Shown: positions 48,536 through 58,091, counted from the stretch's first letter. The stretch is DNA of 64,000 bases from Leuconostoc kimchii IMSNU 11154 (GCF_000092505.1 NC_014136.1:1882501-1946500), one strand, 5' to 3'. The notes: a model not told the origin generated them from the letters alone. Made by a program: numbers and translations.

Positions 48536-49086
48536 AACTACATACATTAGGACCAGTGGGAACAGACTCTCAACTGGCGGCACAATATTATGCGACGCAT
48601 GAGAAGTTGGTGTTACATCAAAGTTTTGAAGAAATATTAACACATTTAGACGACTATACTGGCGAACAAATCATCATGCCAGTGGCGTTTAAGTCTAATC
48701 AAGTACCTAATTTGAATTGGGCAGACATCAATTATTTAGAATGGGCACGATTAGATATTATTTCAACTTTTTCATTGCCACTTATGCCAATGAGTTTAAT
48801 TGAAAATGTATCATATCAACGTAATGTGGCTATTATTCATGCAGCGACAGAGGGCTTGTTGCAGCAATATTTAAGAATCAATCAGCTAGATAATGCGTGG
48901 GGTCCCTCTATTATTTATTCAACTAGCAAGCCAGTTGCGATGTCAGACTTTATAAATGACCAAAATCGGTTTACAATTGTATCAGAAAAACAATTTTTCA
49001 AACTACCAGAAAGTGAAAATCCAAAGTATCATATTAGGCAGCAATTAGCGCCACAAATGATTTGGGTTGTGTATCAAATAAAATGA
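48532..49086 (+). CDS. pheA: Divergent prephenate dehydratase-like protein
   Basis: 184 residues. The start MKLHTLGPVGTDSQLAAQYY fits prephenate dehydratase (usually LGPxGTFS), and a late DQNRFTIVSE stands where the family has the TRF motif. The core motif VPIENS is missing (MPVAFKSNQ is present instead), and no ACT regulatory domain follows, so the protein is about 100 residues shorter than a full PheA. The operon needs a dehydratase for phenylalanine, and no other is in sight. Either it is a strongly divergent active enzyme or it is decaying. Overlaps aroD by 4 bp. Confidence 0.65.
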   Translation: MKLHTLGPVGTDSQLAAQYYATHEKLVLHQSFEEILTHLDDYTGEQIIMPVAFKSNQVPNLNWADINYLEWARLDIISTFSLPLMPMSLIENVSYQRNVAIIHAATEGLLQQYLRINQLDNAWGPSIIYSTSKPVAMSDFINDQNRFTIVSEKQFFKLPESENPKYHIRQQLAPQMIWVVYQIK

Positions 49087-49964
49087 CACTACGAGAAGTC
49101 CTTCAATTACCCAACAGTATCAACAATAAGCCGATTATTGCTGTGCCTTTAACGTTAGGACCAACTGATAAGTTGACGCCTTTTGCCAATCAATTACAAG
49201 AACAGAATCCAGATATTGTTGAATGGCGAGCAGATTATATTGCTGATGATTTTAGTCAAGCTGTGATGTGGCAACAAGTTAGAATGGGCGCACAAGCTGA
49301 ACTTACACAAAAAAAGCTCACAGCTATGACTGAGGCTAAAATGCTTGCAGAAATGGACAAAGCACAACAAGAATTTAACGTCAACTGGCCAGCTATGAAT
49401 GCGCAAATCATAAAAGAGTTAACAGGTTCTGTGTTTAATACGATTGGTAGTTTTCCGATTATTCTAACTTATCGAACACAATCTCAAGGGGGATTAGGTG
49501 AGATGTCACCCGTTGCATATGCAACTTTTATTGTGACAGCGCTGCGTTCCGGTTACCATTTTACGGCTGTTGATATCGAATATACCTTAGATAGTGATTT
49601 ACGCGACAAAATTATAGCGACAGCACAACAAGTTGGCGTCCCAGTTATTTTGTCTTATCACGATTTTGAACAGACACCAGATGTGGCAGCTTTTATTCAA
49701 GATATGGCACAAAGTGATGCGGATATTATCAAATTAGCTGTGACACCTAAAAATGAGCAAGACGTGCAACGTCTCTTAGATGACACACGTGCGGTAACAG
49801 TTAAGCAACCGTTGATCACAATGAGCATGGGTGATCTAGGTCGCCGTTCACGGATTGAGGGTTATACTTATGGTTCGGAAATGACTTTTGCAACACTGGA
49901 TACGGCGTTACCAAGTGCGCCTGGTCAGCTTAAAATTAGTCAATTACTGGCAGCATGGCAATAA
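49083..49964 (+). CDS. aroD: 3-dehydroquinate dehydratase, type I
   Basis: 293 residues from ATG 49083, which overlaps the previous stop. VEWRADYI near 44-51, LTYRTQSQGG (about 125-134), ILSYHDFEQTP with the active-site His, IIKLAVTP with the Schiff-base Lys, and SMGDLGRRSR are present. Between the first and second of these is an insert of about 45 helical residues (around 57-105), so the protein is longer than the usual ~250. It dehydrates 3-dehydroquinate to 3-dehydroshikimate. Last gene of the operon; a terminator follows. Confidence 0.9.
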   Translation: MTLREVLQLPNSINNKPIIAVPLTLGPTDKLTPFANQLQEQNPDIVEWRADYIADDFSQAVMWQQVRMGAQAELTQKKLTAMTEAKMLAEMDKAQQEFNVNWPAMNAQIIKELTGSVFNTIGSFPIILTYRTQSQGGLGEMSPVAYATFIVTALRSGYHFTAVDIEYTLDSDLRDKIIATAQQVGVPVILSYHDFEQTPDVAAFIQDMAQSDADIIKLAVTPKNEQDVQRLLDDTRAVTVKQPLITMSMGDLGRRSRIEGYTYGSEMTFATLDTALPSAPGQLKISQLLAAWQ

Positions 49965-49996
49965 AAAAACGTGAAATTAATTTCACGTTTTTTTTA
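49965..49996. terminator. Bidirectional terminator between aroD and the DUF2929 gene
   Basis: A nearly perfect palindrome (AAAAAACGTGAAATT / AATTTCACGTTTTTT) works in both directions and serves the aro operon and the minus-strand gene. Confidence 0.85.
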
Positions 49997-50191
49997 TTTT
50001 TCAGTTGAAACTTTTTTTGGTGCAGCTGATCCTGAAAGTGTTGGAATTGCAAACATTGAGATTTCTCCAATGATGAGTGTCACAATAGCAACAGTTAAGA
50101 AGGAATAAGTAACACCAGTTAATTGAGAAACGATATATCCCAAAATTTCACCGTAAATAACTGACCAAACAGCGACAGTAATAAATTTCAT
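49994..50191 (-). CDS. DUF2929 family small membrane protein
   Basis: 65 residues from ATG 50191 (minus strand), with AGAGGTG upstream. Two hydrophobic spans (about 4-25 and 30-50, with LGYIVSQLTGVTYSFLTVAIVTLIIG) match the DUF2929/YjzD pattern. The basic tail PKKVSTEK is cytoplasmic. Such proteins are found next to dnaE in several lactic acid bacteria. Function is unknown. Confidence 0.75.
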   Translation of the reverse strand: MKFITVAVWSVIYGEILGYIVSQLTGVTYSFLTVAIVTLIIGEISMFAIPTLSGSAAPKKVSTEK

Positions 50192-50319
50192 AAGTTTCAC
50201 CTCTTTACAAAACTATCATACGCTTTTTATGAAAAATCGCAACCTTTTTAAAATTTTTTCGTGTATAATTAAAGGGAACAAATTTTCGCATCTCTAATAT
50301 GAGGGTTAGTGGAGGACCA

Positions 50320-53300
50320 ATGTACGCACCTTTACAAATTTTGAGCGCTTATAGCTTATTAAAAAATCCGAATACAATTGAACAAATTATTCAAGTAGCT
50401 AAAGAGAGACACTATGAAGCAGTGGCTCTAACAGACATTAATGTCATGTATGGTGCAGTTGACTTTTATCAAACAGCTAGAAAATACGGCATCAAGCCAT
50501 TGTTTGGTCTGACATTGCTCATTAATGGATTGGTAAACACAGCAACGACTTTCCCAGTTTTACTAATTGCTGAAAATCAAGCGGGTTACCAAAATTTAAT
50601 GTGGATTTCGTCTGCTAAAATGACCAGTAAATCATCAGACATGACCTTGACAATTATTGCTGATCACTTAGATGGTATCAATGTCATTTTGTCGCAAGAT
50701 AGTGAATTAGCACAATTTATTGCGGCTGAATATGATGATGCAACTGACTACTGGCAAGATTTAACGACTAAAATAAAGCCAGAAAATGTATACTTGGGAA
50801 TTAATCCCAGTTTGGCACCACAAATTCAATCACGTTTAGTGAACTTCAGTCTTGCCAATCAAGCACGATTAATTGCGTTGGATGATATAGATTATCTTAA
50901 TCCTGATGATGCTTTTACAACACAGGTGTTAAAAGCAATTGATGCCAATGCACAATTAGATGGTGTCAAAGTATTATCACAACAATTAGGAACACACACT
51001 TTAGAAGATCTGAACCAAGTTAAGGCAGCTTATTTAACAACAGATGCGCTAAAAATGGCTTATCAGCATAATGAACAACTTGTTTCAAAAAGTCATGTTG
51101 ATATTATGTTCAAACAAACAGCCTCATTGCCGTCATTTGAATTACCAAATTCTGAACAAACCTCTGGCGAATACCTACAATTTATTTCTGAAAAAGGGTT
51201 ATCAAATCGCCTTAAAGGAAGAAAATTACCAGAAGATCATTATAGCAAACGACTCAAGCACGAATTACAAGTTATTAATCACTTAGGATTCAATGATTAT
51301 TTTTTGATTGTGTGGGATATTGTTAATTTTGCGCACCAAAAAAATATTCAAATGGGCGCGGGACGTGGATCTGCGGCGGGTTCTTTAGTGGCCTATGCGT
51401 TAGGTATTACTGATGTTGATCCACTGCAATTTGGATTGCTTTTTGAGCGCTTTTTAAACCCAGATCGTGTTCAAATGCCTGACATTGATATTGACTGGCC
51501 AGACAATAAACGCGAAGCAATATTAACGTACCTACATGATAAGTATGGACAGCGAAATTTTGCCCAAATTATAACATTTGGCACCTTGGCTGCTAAACAA
51601 GCACTGCGAGATACGGCCCGAGTATTCGGCGTATCACAAGCCATGATGAGTCGTATTAGTCGTGCGATTCCGCAACCTAAGCAGGGGCGTAAAGTGTCCA
51701 TTCAAGATGCACTGGAATCATCAGATAATCTGAAAAATACACTGTCAACCATTGAAAATGGTGATCTGTTATTGAAAGTTGCTCAGCAAATTGAAGGGTT
51801 GCCCCGTAATTACTCCACTCATGCTGCAGGAGTCGTATTGAGCGCAGATGTACTGGTTAAAACATTGCCCGTGCAATCGGGAACGGATGACCGTTTGCTA
51901 ACACAATTTGAAAAAAATCCAGTAGAAGCTTTAGGATTGCTTAAAATTGATGTGTTAGGGCTATCTAATTTATCTATTTTGGCACAAACACTCTATGTGG
52001 CAAAAGCAAATTTGCCTGAATATTTCAATATTAGCGATGTGCCACTTGACGACGAAAAGACACTGGATTTATACGCCGCAGGTGATACAGATGGTATTTT
52101 TCAGTTTGAATCACCAGGTATTAAAAATGTTTTACGGCAATTAAAGCCTGCTACTTTTGAACATATTGTAGCAGTTAATGCATTGTATCGTCCAGGACCT
52201 AGTCGTAATATTGAGACATTTATTAAGCGGCGTCATGGTCTTGAAAATGTCACCATGCTAGATGCCAGTTTGAAGACAATTTTAGCGCCAACGTTTGGTA
52301 TTATTGTTTATCAAGAACAAGTGATGTTGGTCGCTGAAGCGTATGCTGGATTCACTTTAGGGGAAGCTGATATTTTACGCAGTGCGATGTCTAAGAAAAA
52401 ACTTGAAAAAATGACTGCAATGCATAAACAGTTTGTTACAGGTGCTGTATCATTAGGGCATGATGCTAAACAAGCCGAACAGATTTTTGCTTATATTGAT
52501 GAATTCGCAAATTATGGATTTAATAGATCTCATGCCGTTGCATATAGTAAGTTATCTTTTGAACTCGCCTACATGAAAGCACATTATCCCGTTGCTTTCT
52601 TTACTGCGGTATTGAATGCTAATTTGGGTTCACCTGATAAAGTACGTCGCTATGTCACGGCTGCAAAATCACGTGGTATTACTGTTAAACCGCCAAGTAT
52701 CAATCGGTCACAGCGATTTTGGACATCAGATAATCAAACGCTACAAATGGGGTTAAATAATATTCGAGGTGTGCGAACTGATTTTGTGACAACGTTGCTA
52801 GAGGAACGGCAAAATAATGGCGAGTTTCAATCCTTTCAATCGTTTGTACGTCGTTTGCCAGATAAGTTTCGTAAGCATGATATTTTGATTCAACTTGTTT
52901 ATGCTGGTGCATTAGACGCTTTTGGGTATAATCGAGCAGAGTTAATTAGTGCGCTTGATGATTTGATCGAGGCTGCCAGTTTTGGAGATCTCATTTTAAA
53001 TGAAACTAAAATCAAAAAAGTAGCTGAGTTTTCTTCAACTGAAAAATTAGCACACGAAAAAGATGTGATTGGCGTTAATTTATCTGGGCATCCGCTGGAC
53101 AGTTATTTGGAAATGATAACGACACAACATTTTCAGCAGATAGTAGATTTCACGCAAAAAAATCAAATGATAACAGTCATTGCGCTTGTTGATAATATAC
53201 GCAAGACCCGTACAAAAAAGGGTGAAGAAATGGCTTTTATCACAGTATCTGATATGACAGGTAGTATCAGTGTCACCATTTTTAGTCATTTATTAGTCAA

Positions 53301-53661
53301 AGTTAGTGATTTATTAAAAGTAGGATCCGTTGTTCAGATTGCTGGTAAAGTGGATCGTTATAACGATAAACTATCAGTTATTGCCAATCAAATTAGTTTG
53401 GCTCCAAACGTTCAATCGCTAATGAAAGGGACTTGGTTTTTGAGGTTCGATGACACACATGATACGGTTGAAAATCGGCAGGATGTGATTGCTGTTCTGA
53501 AAAAATATCATGGTCATAATCCTGTTGTTATTCACTGGCAAAAAAACGATCGCAATCAGAATCTTGATGCGAAATTTTGGATGAGTGATGAAACCGCTGT
53601 CATTATTGAATTGGCGCCATTACTAGGGAACGATAATATTGTGTTCCGCAGAAGTCGTTAA
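50320..53661 (+). CDS. dnaE: DNA polymerase III alpha subunit, DnaE
   Basis: 1113 residues from ATG 50320 (GGAGG upstream; a longer frame from 50299 has no site). The N-terminal PHP domain is partly conserved (ALTDINVMYGAVDFY). The catalytic PDIDIDWPDNKR lies at about 387-398, KKKLEKMTAMHK in the fingers, NRSHAVAYSKLSFELAYMK, and an OB-fold near the C-terminus (GSISVTIFSHLL). It is the DnaE-type polymerase used in lagging-strand synthesis together with PolC in these bacteria. Its length is that of the family. Confidence 0.93.
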   Translation: MYAPLQILSAYSLLKNPNTIEQIIQVAKERHYEAVALTDINVMYGAVDFYQTARKYGIKPLFGLTLLINGLVNTATTFPVLLIAENQAGYQNLMWISSAKMTSKSSDMTLTIIADHLDGINVILSQDSELAQFIAAEYDDATDYWQDLTTKIKPENVYLGINPSLAPQIQSRLVNFSLANQARLIALDDIDYLNPDDAFTTQVLKAIDANAQLDGVKVLSQQLGTHTLEDLNQVKAAYLTTDALKMAYQHNEQLVSKSHVDIMFKQTASLPSFELPNSEQTSGEYLQFISEKGLSNRLKGRKLPEDHYSKRLKHELQVINHLGFNDYFLIVWDIVNFAHQKNIQMGAGRGSAAGSLVAYALGITDVDPLQFGLLFERFLNPDRVQMPDIDIDWPDNKREAILTYLHDKYGQRNFAQIITFGTLAAKQALRDTARVFGVSQAMMSRISRAIPQPKQGRKVSIQDALESSDNLKNTLSTIENGDLLLKVAQQIEGLPRNYSTHAAGVVLSADVLVKTLPVQSGTDDRLLTQFEKNPVEALGLLKIDVLGLSNLSILAQTLYVAKANLPEYFNISDVPLDDEKTLDLYAAGDTDGIFQFESPGIKNVLRQLKPATFEHIVAVNALYRPGPSRNIETFIKRRHGLENVTMLDASLKTILAPTFGIIVYQEQVMLVAEAYAGFTLGEADILRSAMSKKKLEKMTAMHKQFVTGAVSLGHDAKQAEQIFAYIDEFANYGFNRSHAVAYSKLSFELAYMKAHYPVAFFTAVLNANLGSPDKVRRYVTAAKSRGITVKPPSINRSQRFWTSDNQTLQMGLNNIRGVRTDFVTTLLEERQNNGEFQSFQSFVRRLPDKFRKHDILIQLVYAGALDAFGYNRAELISALDDLIEAASFGDLILNETKIKKVAEFSSTEKLAHEKDVIGVNLSGHPLDSYLEMITTQHFQQIVDFTQKNQMITVIALVDNIRKTRTKKGEEMAFITVSDMTGSISVTIFSHLLVKVSDLLKVGSVVQIAGKVDRYNDKLSVIANQISLAPNVQSLMKGTWFLRFDDTHDTVENRQDVIAVLKKYHGHNPVVIHWQKNDRNQNLDAKFWMSDETAVIIELAPLLGNDNIVFRRSR

Positions 53662-53669
53662 TATTAGGC

Positions 53670-53698
53670 TTGTGTAAACAAGTAATAATGTATAAAAT
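53670..53698 (+). promoter_or_regulatory. Probable promoter of pyk
   Basis: TTGTGT (53670-53675), 17-bp spacer, TAAAAT (53693-53698). Moderate match. Confidence 0.5.
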
Positions 53699-53755
53699 AG
53701 AGTTTGGGTAGAGTTGCACAAGCAACAACCAAGATAACTAAGGAGCTATTTAACC

Positions 53756-55177
53756 ATGAAAAAGACGAAAATCGTCTCAACACTTGGTCCGTCATCATCT
53801 GATGTCGAAACAATCGTCAAGTTGATTCAAGCGGGTGCGAATGTATTCCGTTTTAACTTCTCACACGGTGATCACGAAGAACATTTAGGTCGTATGAACG
53901 CAGTTCACGAAGCTGAAAAAATCACTGGTAAAACAGTTGGTATTTTGTTGGACACAAAGGGTGCAGAAATCCGTACAACAAAGCAAGCTGATGGTAAGAT
54001 TGAGTTCCATACAGGGGACACATTGCGCATTGCAATGGATGAAAACCTTGAAGGCACAAAGGAAAAGATTGCTGTTACCTATGCCGGTTTGTTTGATGAT
54101 GTTAATGAAGGCGGACAAGTTTTGTTCGATGATGGTTTGCTTGGCACAACTGTTCTTGAAAAGGACGTAGCCAATCGTGAACTTGTTGTGCGTATTGATA
54201 ACGATGGTATCTTAGGTTCACGTAAGGGCGTTAATGCACCTGGTGTGTCAATTAACTTGCCTGGAATCACCGAAAAAGATGCTGATGATATTCGTTTTGG
54301 GTTAGACCACGAAATTAATTATATTGCAGCTTCATTTGTTCGTAAGCCTGAAGACGTGCTTGAAATTCGTGCATTGTTGAAAGAAAAGAACATGGAACAC
54401 GTGCAAATCATTCCAAAGATTGAGTCACAAGAAGGTATTGATAACCTTGATGCAATTCTTGAAGTTTCAGATGCTTTGATGGTGCCACGTGGTGACATGG
54501 GTGTTGAAATTCCTGCCGAAAATGTGCCTTTGGTTCAAAAAGACATGATTCGTAAGATGAACAAGTTTGGTCTGCCAGTTATTACGGCAACTCAGATGCT
54601 TGATTCAATGGAAGAAAATCCACGCCCTACGCGTGCCGAAGCTTCCGATGTTGCCAACGCTGTCTTTGATGGTACTGATGCAACAATGCTATCAGGGGAA
54701 TCAGCCAATGGTGATTATCCTGTTGAAGCTGTTGCTACAATGGCTGCTATCAATGAAAAAGCTGAAACGTCATTACGTGAAAATGGCCGTCATCAAGACA
54801 TTTTGTTTGATGAATCAAGTGCTACTGAATCAGTTGCGTCTGCTGTAACACGTATTTCGCGCAGTGTAGGTGCTAAGGCTGTTGTTGTGTCAACAAATTC
54901 AGGCTACACGGCTCGTATGGTTTCAAAACATCGTCCTGATGTTAACGTATTAGCCGTTACTTATTCAGAACGTGTACAACGTGGTTTGACTTTGAATTAC
55001 GGTGTGGTGCCAGTTGTATATGACGCACCTGCAACAATCGATGAGATGATTGCATTAGCTAAGACAGCTGTTAAGGAACAAGGCTTGGCTAACTCTGGTG
55101 ATACAATTGTTATTGCTGCTGGTGTGCCAATGTCACAATCAGGAACAACAAACATGATTACTGTTCAAACAGTATAA
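53756..55177 (+). CDS. pyk: Pyruvate kinase
   Basis: 473 residues beginning MKKTKIVSTLGPSS. NFSHGDHEEH, LLDTKGAEIRT, IIPKIESQEG with the catalytic Lys, MVPRGDMGVEI and TATQMLDSM are all present. It makes ATP and pyruvate from phosphoenolpyruvate. The protein ends after the allosteric domain and lacks the extra C-terminal PEP-utilizer-type domain of Bacillus enzymes. In homofermentative lactobacilli pfkA usually lies between dnaE and pyk; it is missing here, as expected for a phosphoketolase-type fermenter. Codon use looks biased, as for a highly expressed gene. AAGGAGC is the ribosome site. Confidence 0.95.
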   Translation: MKKTKIVSTLGPSSSDVETIVKLIQAGANVFRFNFSHGDHEEHLGRMNAVHEAEKITGKTVGILLDTKGAEIRTTKQADGKIEFHTGDTLRIAMDENLEGTKEKIAVTYAGLFDDVNEGGQVLFDDGLLGTTVLEKDVANRELVVRIDNDGILGSRKGVNAPGVSINLPGITEKDADDIRFGLDHEINYIAASFVRKPEDVLEIRALLKEKNMEHVQIIPKIESQEGIDNLDAILEVSDALMVPRGDMGVEIPAENVPLVQKDMIRKMNKFGLPVITATQMLDSMEENPRPTRAEASDVANAVFDGTDATMLSGESANGDYPVEAVATMAAINEKAETSLRENGRHQDILFDESSATESVASAVTRISRSVGAKAVVVSTNSGYTARMVSKHRPDVNVLAVTYSERVQRGLTLNYGVVPVVYDAPATIDEMIALAKTAVKEQGLANSGDTIVIAAGVPMSQSGTTNMITVQTV

Positions 55178-55218
55178 CGTTTACTTAAAAATTTCACCTG
55201 ATTTATGGGTTAAGTCTT

Positions 55219-55253
55219 AAACGACTACTTCTTCACTAGAAGTAGTCGTTTTT
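55219..55253 (+). terminator. Rho-independent terminator of pyk
   Basis: AACGACTACTTCT pairs with AGAAGTAGTCGTT around a short loop, followed by TTTAT. Confidence 0.85.
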
Positions 55254-55311
55254 ATATGTTAATTGATTATTCCATAGTGTCATAGAACCTATCATAAATA
55301 AAACACTAAAA

Positions 55312-55338
55312 TTGGTATACCTGATATGATAGTACCAA
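55312..55338 (+). promoter_or_regulatory. Extended -10 promoter inside an inverted repeat, upstream of amt
   Basis: TTGGTA (55312-55317) and TACCAA (55333-55338) form an inverted repeat around TGATATGAT, an extended -10 (55322-55330). A regulator binding the repeat would block the promoter. A GlnR-type TGTNAN7TNACA box is not clearly present. Confidence 0.5.
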
Positions 55339-55359
55339 TAAGTAAAGAGGAGTTTTGTT

Positions 55360-56556
55360 ATGAATACAGGTGATTTGGCTTGGGTGTTGATATCTTCGGC
55401 TTTGGTTTGGTTAATGACACCAGGATTGGCGCTCTTTTATGGTGGTTTAGGCGAAAAACGTAATTTGTTACATACGATGTTTATTCCAGTTTTAATTATT
55501 GGTATTGCTTCATTAACGTGGTTCTTGGTTGGTTATTCGTTAGCTTTTGGTGGTAATGGTAATCTCATCGGTAATTTTAAACATCTGTTTTTAACTCATG
55601 TTTCGTTTACAAATTCTACTAAATCACTGACGATTCCAGATGGCGCTTTTGCTTTATTTCAGGGCATGTTTCCAATCATAACAGCAGCTATTATTACTGG
55701 ATCTGTCATTGGTCGAATGAAAATTAAGGCTATGATTGTGTTTATTATTTTATGGTTAATTACCGTCTATTCTCCTCTGGCACATATGGTTTGGGGTGGC
55801 GGTTTATTGGCAAAGATGGGTGCGATTGATTTTGCTGGTGGTACTGTTGTCCACATCTCAAGTGGTGTAACTGGTTTGGTATTAGCGCTGCTGATTGGGC
55901 ATCGACACAATGATAAACATATTCCAGTTAGACCATCATATGTTTTGATTGGTGGCGCATTACTCTGGGTGGGTTGGTTTGGCTTTAATTCAGGGTCTGC
56001 TTTGGCTGCAAATGGGACAGCTGTGTTGGCATTGGTTAACACTTGGTTAGCCTCAGCCGTGAGTGTACTGACATGGGGGCTTGCAGAATACAAAACGCAT
56101 GGTAGAGTCACACTAGCTGGTATAACTAGCGGGGGTGTTGCCGGCTTAGTAGTCATTACACCTGCTGCAGGGTTTGTGGCACCTTGGTCTGCGGTTATCA
56201 TGGGGTTACTTGCAGGAATTATAGGATTTGCAGGGATTACGTTTGTTAAAAGTAGTTTTGGCTACGATGATACGCTAGATGCCTTTGGCATTCATGGTAT
56301 CGGTGGTGCTGTTGGTGCCATTTTAACTGGTGTGTTTGCAGATAAAAATATCGGCGGTGTCGCTGGTTTAGTTAATGGTAATCTGTCATTAGTTTGGAAG
56401 CAATTAGTTGCTGTTCTGTTTACAGTCGCATTTGCTGCAATTGGTACGCTGATCCTAGCAAAAATTACAGCGATCATAGCATCACCATTACGATTGTCAG
56501 CAATAGAAGAAGAGAAGGGTTATGACGCTATTTTACATGATTTAACGGTTGAATGA
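55360..56556 (+). CDS. amt: Ammonium transporter
   Basis: 398 residues with about eleven membrane spans. Family phrases: WVLISSALVWLMTPGLALFYGGL near the start, GSVIGRMKIKA, VHISSGVTGLV with the first pore His, GWFGFNSGSALAANG, and DAFGIHGIGGAVGAI with the second pore His. It moves ammonium into the cell. GAGGAGTTTTG is the ribosome site. No glnK/PII gene follows, unlike in many bacteria. A terminator overlaps the stop. Confidence 0.93.
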   Translation: MNTGDLAWVLISSALVWLMTPGLALFYGGLGEKRNLLHTMFIPVLIIGIASLTWFLVGYSLAFGGNGNLIGNFKHLFLTHVSFTNSTKSLTIPDGAFALFQGMFPIITAAIITGSVIGRMKIKAMIVFIILWLITVYSPLAHMVWGGGLLAKMGAIDFAGGTVVHISSGVTGLVLALLIGHRHNDKHIPVRPSYVLIGGALLWVGWFGFNSGSALAANGTAVLALVNTWLASAVSVLTWGLAEYKTHGRVTLAGITSGGVAGLVVITPAAGFVAPWSAVIMGLLAGIIGFAGITFVKSSFGYDDTLDAFGIHGIGGAVGAILTGVFADKNIGGVAGLVNGNLSLVWKQLVAVLFTVAFAAIGTLILAKITAIIASPLRLSAIEEEKGYDAILHDLTVE

Positions 56557-56576
56557 CGGGCATGGGCCCGTTTTTT
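56556..56576 (+). terminator. Rho-independent terminator of amt
   Basis: ACGGGC-ATGG-GCCCGT plus TTTTTT, starting on the last base of the amt stop codon. Confidence 0.85.
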
Positions 56577-56617
56577 GTGTTAAAATTAAAAGAAACACGA
56601 TAAAGGGGATCTGTAAT

Positions 56618-57628
56618 TTGTCAGCACAAATACAGCAAATATTTACATTTGAGAATGCAGAACAACAAACAAAGCTTATTGGTGTCAATGATAGCTTTTT
56701 ACGTTTGATAGAAGAGGGCCTCAGTATTCAATTACATGCACGTGGCGATCAGATGACAATTTCTGGAGATGAAGACAAAGTTCATTTGGCTCACGCTGTG
56801 TTACAAGAATTAACCAACTTGATCAAGCATCAAATTAATATTTCGCCAACGGATGTTGTTAGTGCTGTGACAATGGCACAGCGTGGCACGCTTGATTATT
56901 TTGGAGACCTGTATTCTGAAACGCTCATTAGAGATAATAAGGGACGCGCGGTTCGGGTTAAAAATTTTGGTCAACGACAATATGTGCAAGCCATTCGAAA
57001 AAATGATATTACTTTTGGGATTGGACCTGCTGGCACTGGTAAAACTTACCTCGCTGTTGTGATGGCCATTTCCTCGTTGAAACGAGGTGAGGTTGAGCGT
57101 ATTATCATTACACGACCAGCAGTTGAAGCCGGTGAATCACTGGGATTTTTACCAGGAGATCTTAAAGAAAAAGTTGATCCTTACCTCAGGCCAATATATG
57201 ATGCGATGAATGCAATTGTTGGTGCAGAACAAACACAACGGTTAATGGATCGTGGTGTGATAGAAATTGCACCGTTAGCCTACATGCGTGGTCGAACTTT
57301 AGATGATGCATTTATTATTTTAGATGAAGCACAAAATACGACTAACCAACAGATGAAAATGTTTCTCACGCGTTTTGGATTTGGTTCAAAAATGATTGTG
57401 AACGGTGATATTTCACAAATTGATTTACCTAGAGGTGCGAAATCAGGACTTATTTCGGCACAACGCATATTGAAAGATGTCAATCGTATGTCTTTTGTTA
57501 ATTTCAGTAGTGCTGATGTTGTACGTCACCCTGTGGTTGGTCTCATTGTCAACGCTTATGACGCTGCGGAAACAAAATTGGCAGCATTAAAAAAGGAGCA
57601 AGGAATCAATGGATTTGGCAATAATTGA
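56618..57628 (+). CDS. phoH: PhoH-like ATPase
   Basis: 336 residues from TTG 56618; AAAGGGGAT precedes it at good spacing and no ATG fits. N-terminal KH-like region, then the ATPase with Walker A GPAGTGKTYLAVV at about 136-148, TRPAVEAGESLGFLPGDL, DEAQNT as Walker B, and NGDISQIDLPRG. The family is linked to RNA and ribosome processes, in line with the neighbours ybeY and era. It overlaps ybeY by 20 bp. Confidence 0.9.
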   Translation: MSAQIQQIFTFENAEQQTKLIGVNDSFLRLIEEGLSIQLHARGDQMTISGDEDKVHLAHAVLQELTNLIKHQINISPTDVVSAVTMAQRGTLDYFGDLYSETLIRDNKGRAVRVKNFGQRQYVQAIRKNDITFGIGPAGTGKTYLAVVMAISSLKRGEVERIIITRPAVEAGESLGFLPGDLKEKVDPYLRPIYDAMNAIVGAEQTQRLMDRGVIEIAPLAYMRGRTLDDAFIILDEAQNTTNQQMKMFLTRFGFGSKMIVNGDISQIDLPRGAKSGLISAQRILKDVNRMSFVNFSSADVVRHPVVGLIVNAYDAAETKLAALKKEQGINGFGNN

Positions 57629-58091
57629 CCAAACGAGCAAAGGCGTGAGCCAGTATCATCAGGATTTAGTTAACGCTATTTTGAACTTTTCGGGGACATT
57701 TTTAAAACTACCAGACAACACAGAAATGTCTGTGACGTTTGTTAACAATGACGAAATCCAACAGTATAATCGTCAATATCGTGGTGTTGACAAACCAACA
57801 GATGTCATTAGCTTTGCAATTGAAGAAGGAGAAGATGATTTTGATATCTTACCAGATCAAGAGTGGGCTAATGATATTGCTAAAAATATTGGCGATATTT
57901 TAGTATCCGTGGATGTTATTGCTTCGCAAGCGACTTACTTAGGTCATAGTTATGAACGTGAACTTGGCTTCCTAGTCGTGCATGGCTTTTTGCACTTAAA
58001 TGGTTATGATCATATGCTTGGTGATGCAGAAGAAAAAGAAATGTTTGATTTACAACGAAAGATTTTGGATGATTATGGCCTCAAGAGATAA
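57609..58091 (+). CDS. ybeY: Endoribonuclease YbeY
   Basis: 160 residues. The zinc motif HGFLHLNGYDH lies at about 124-134 and VTFVNNDEIQQYNRQYRGVDKPTDVISFA in the middle, both typical. It takes part in 16S rRNA maturation and ribosome quality control. The start AAGGAGCAAGGAATCAATG lies inside phoH, and the end overlaps dgkA by 17 bp. Confidence 0.93.
   Translation: MDLAIIDQTSKGVSQYHQDLVNAILNFSGTFLKLPDNTEMSVTFVNNDEIQQYNRQYRGVDKPTDVISFAIEEGEDDFDILPDQEWANDIAKNIGDILVSVDVIASQATYLGHSYERELGFLVVHGFLHLNGYDHMLGDAEEKEMFDLQRKILDDYGLKR

Noticed and set aside
55261..55330. GlnR box upstream of amt
   Set aside because: TGTCATAGAACCTATCATA has only a partial match to TGTNAN7TNACA; the second half does not fit.
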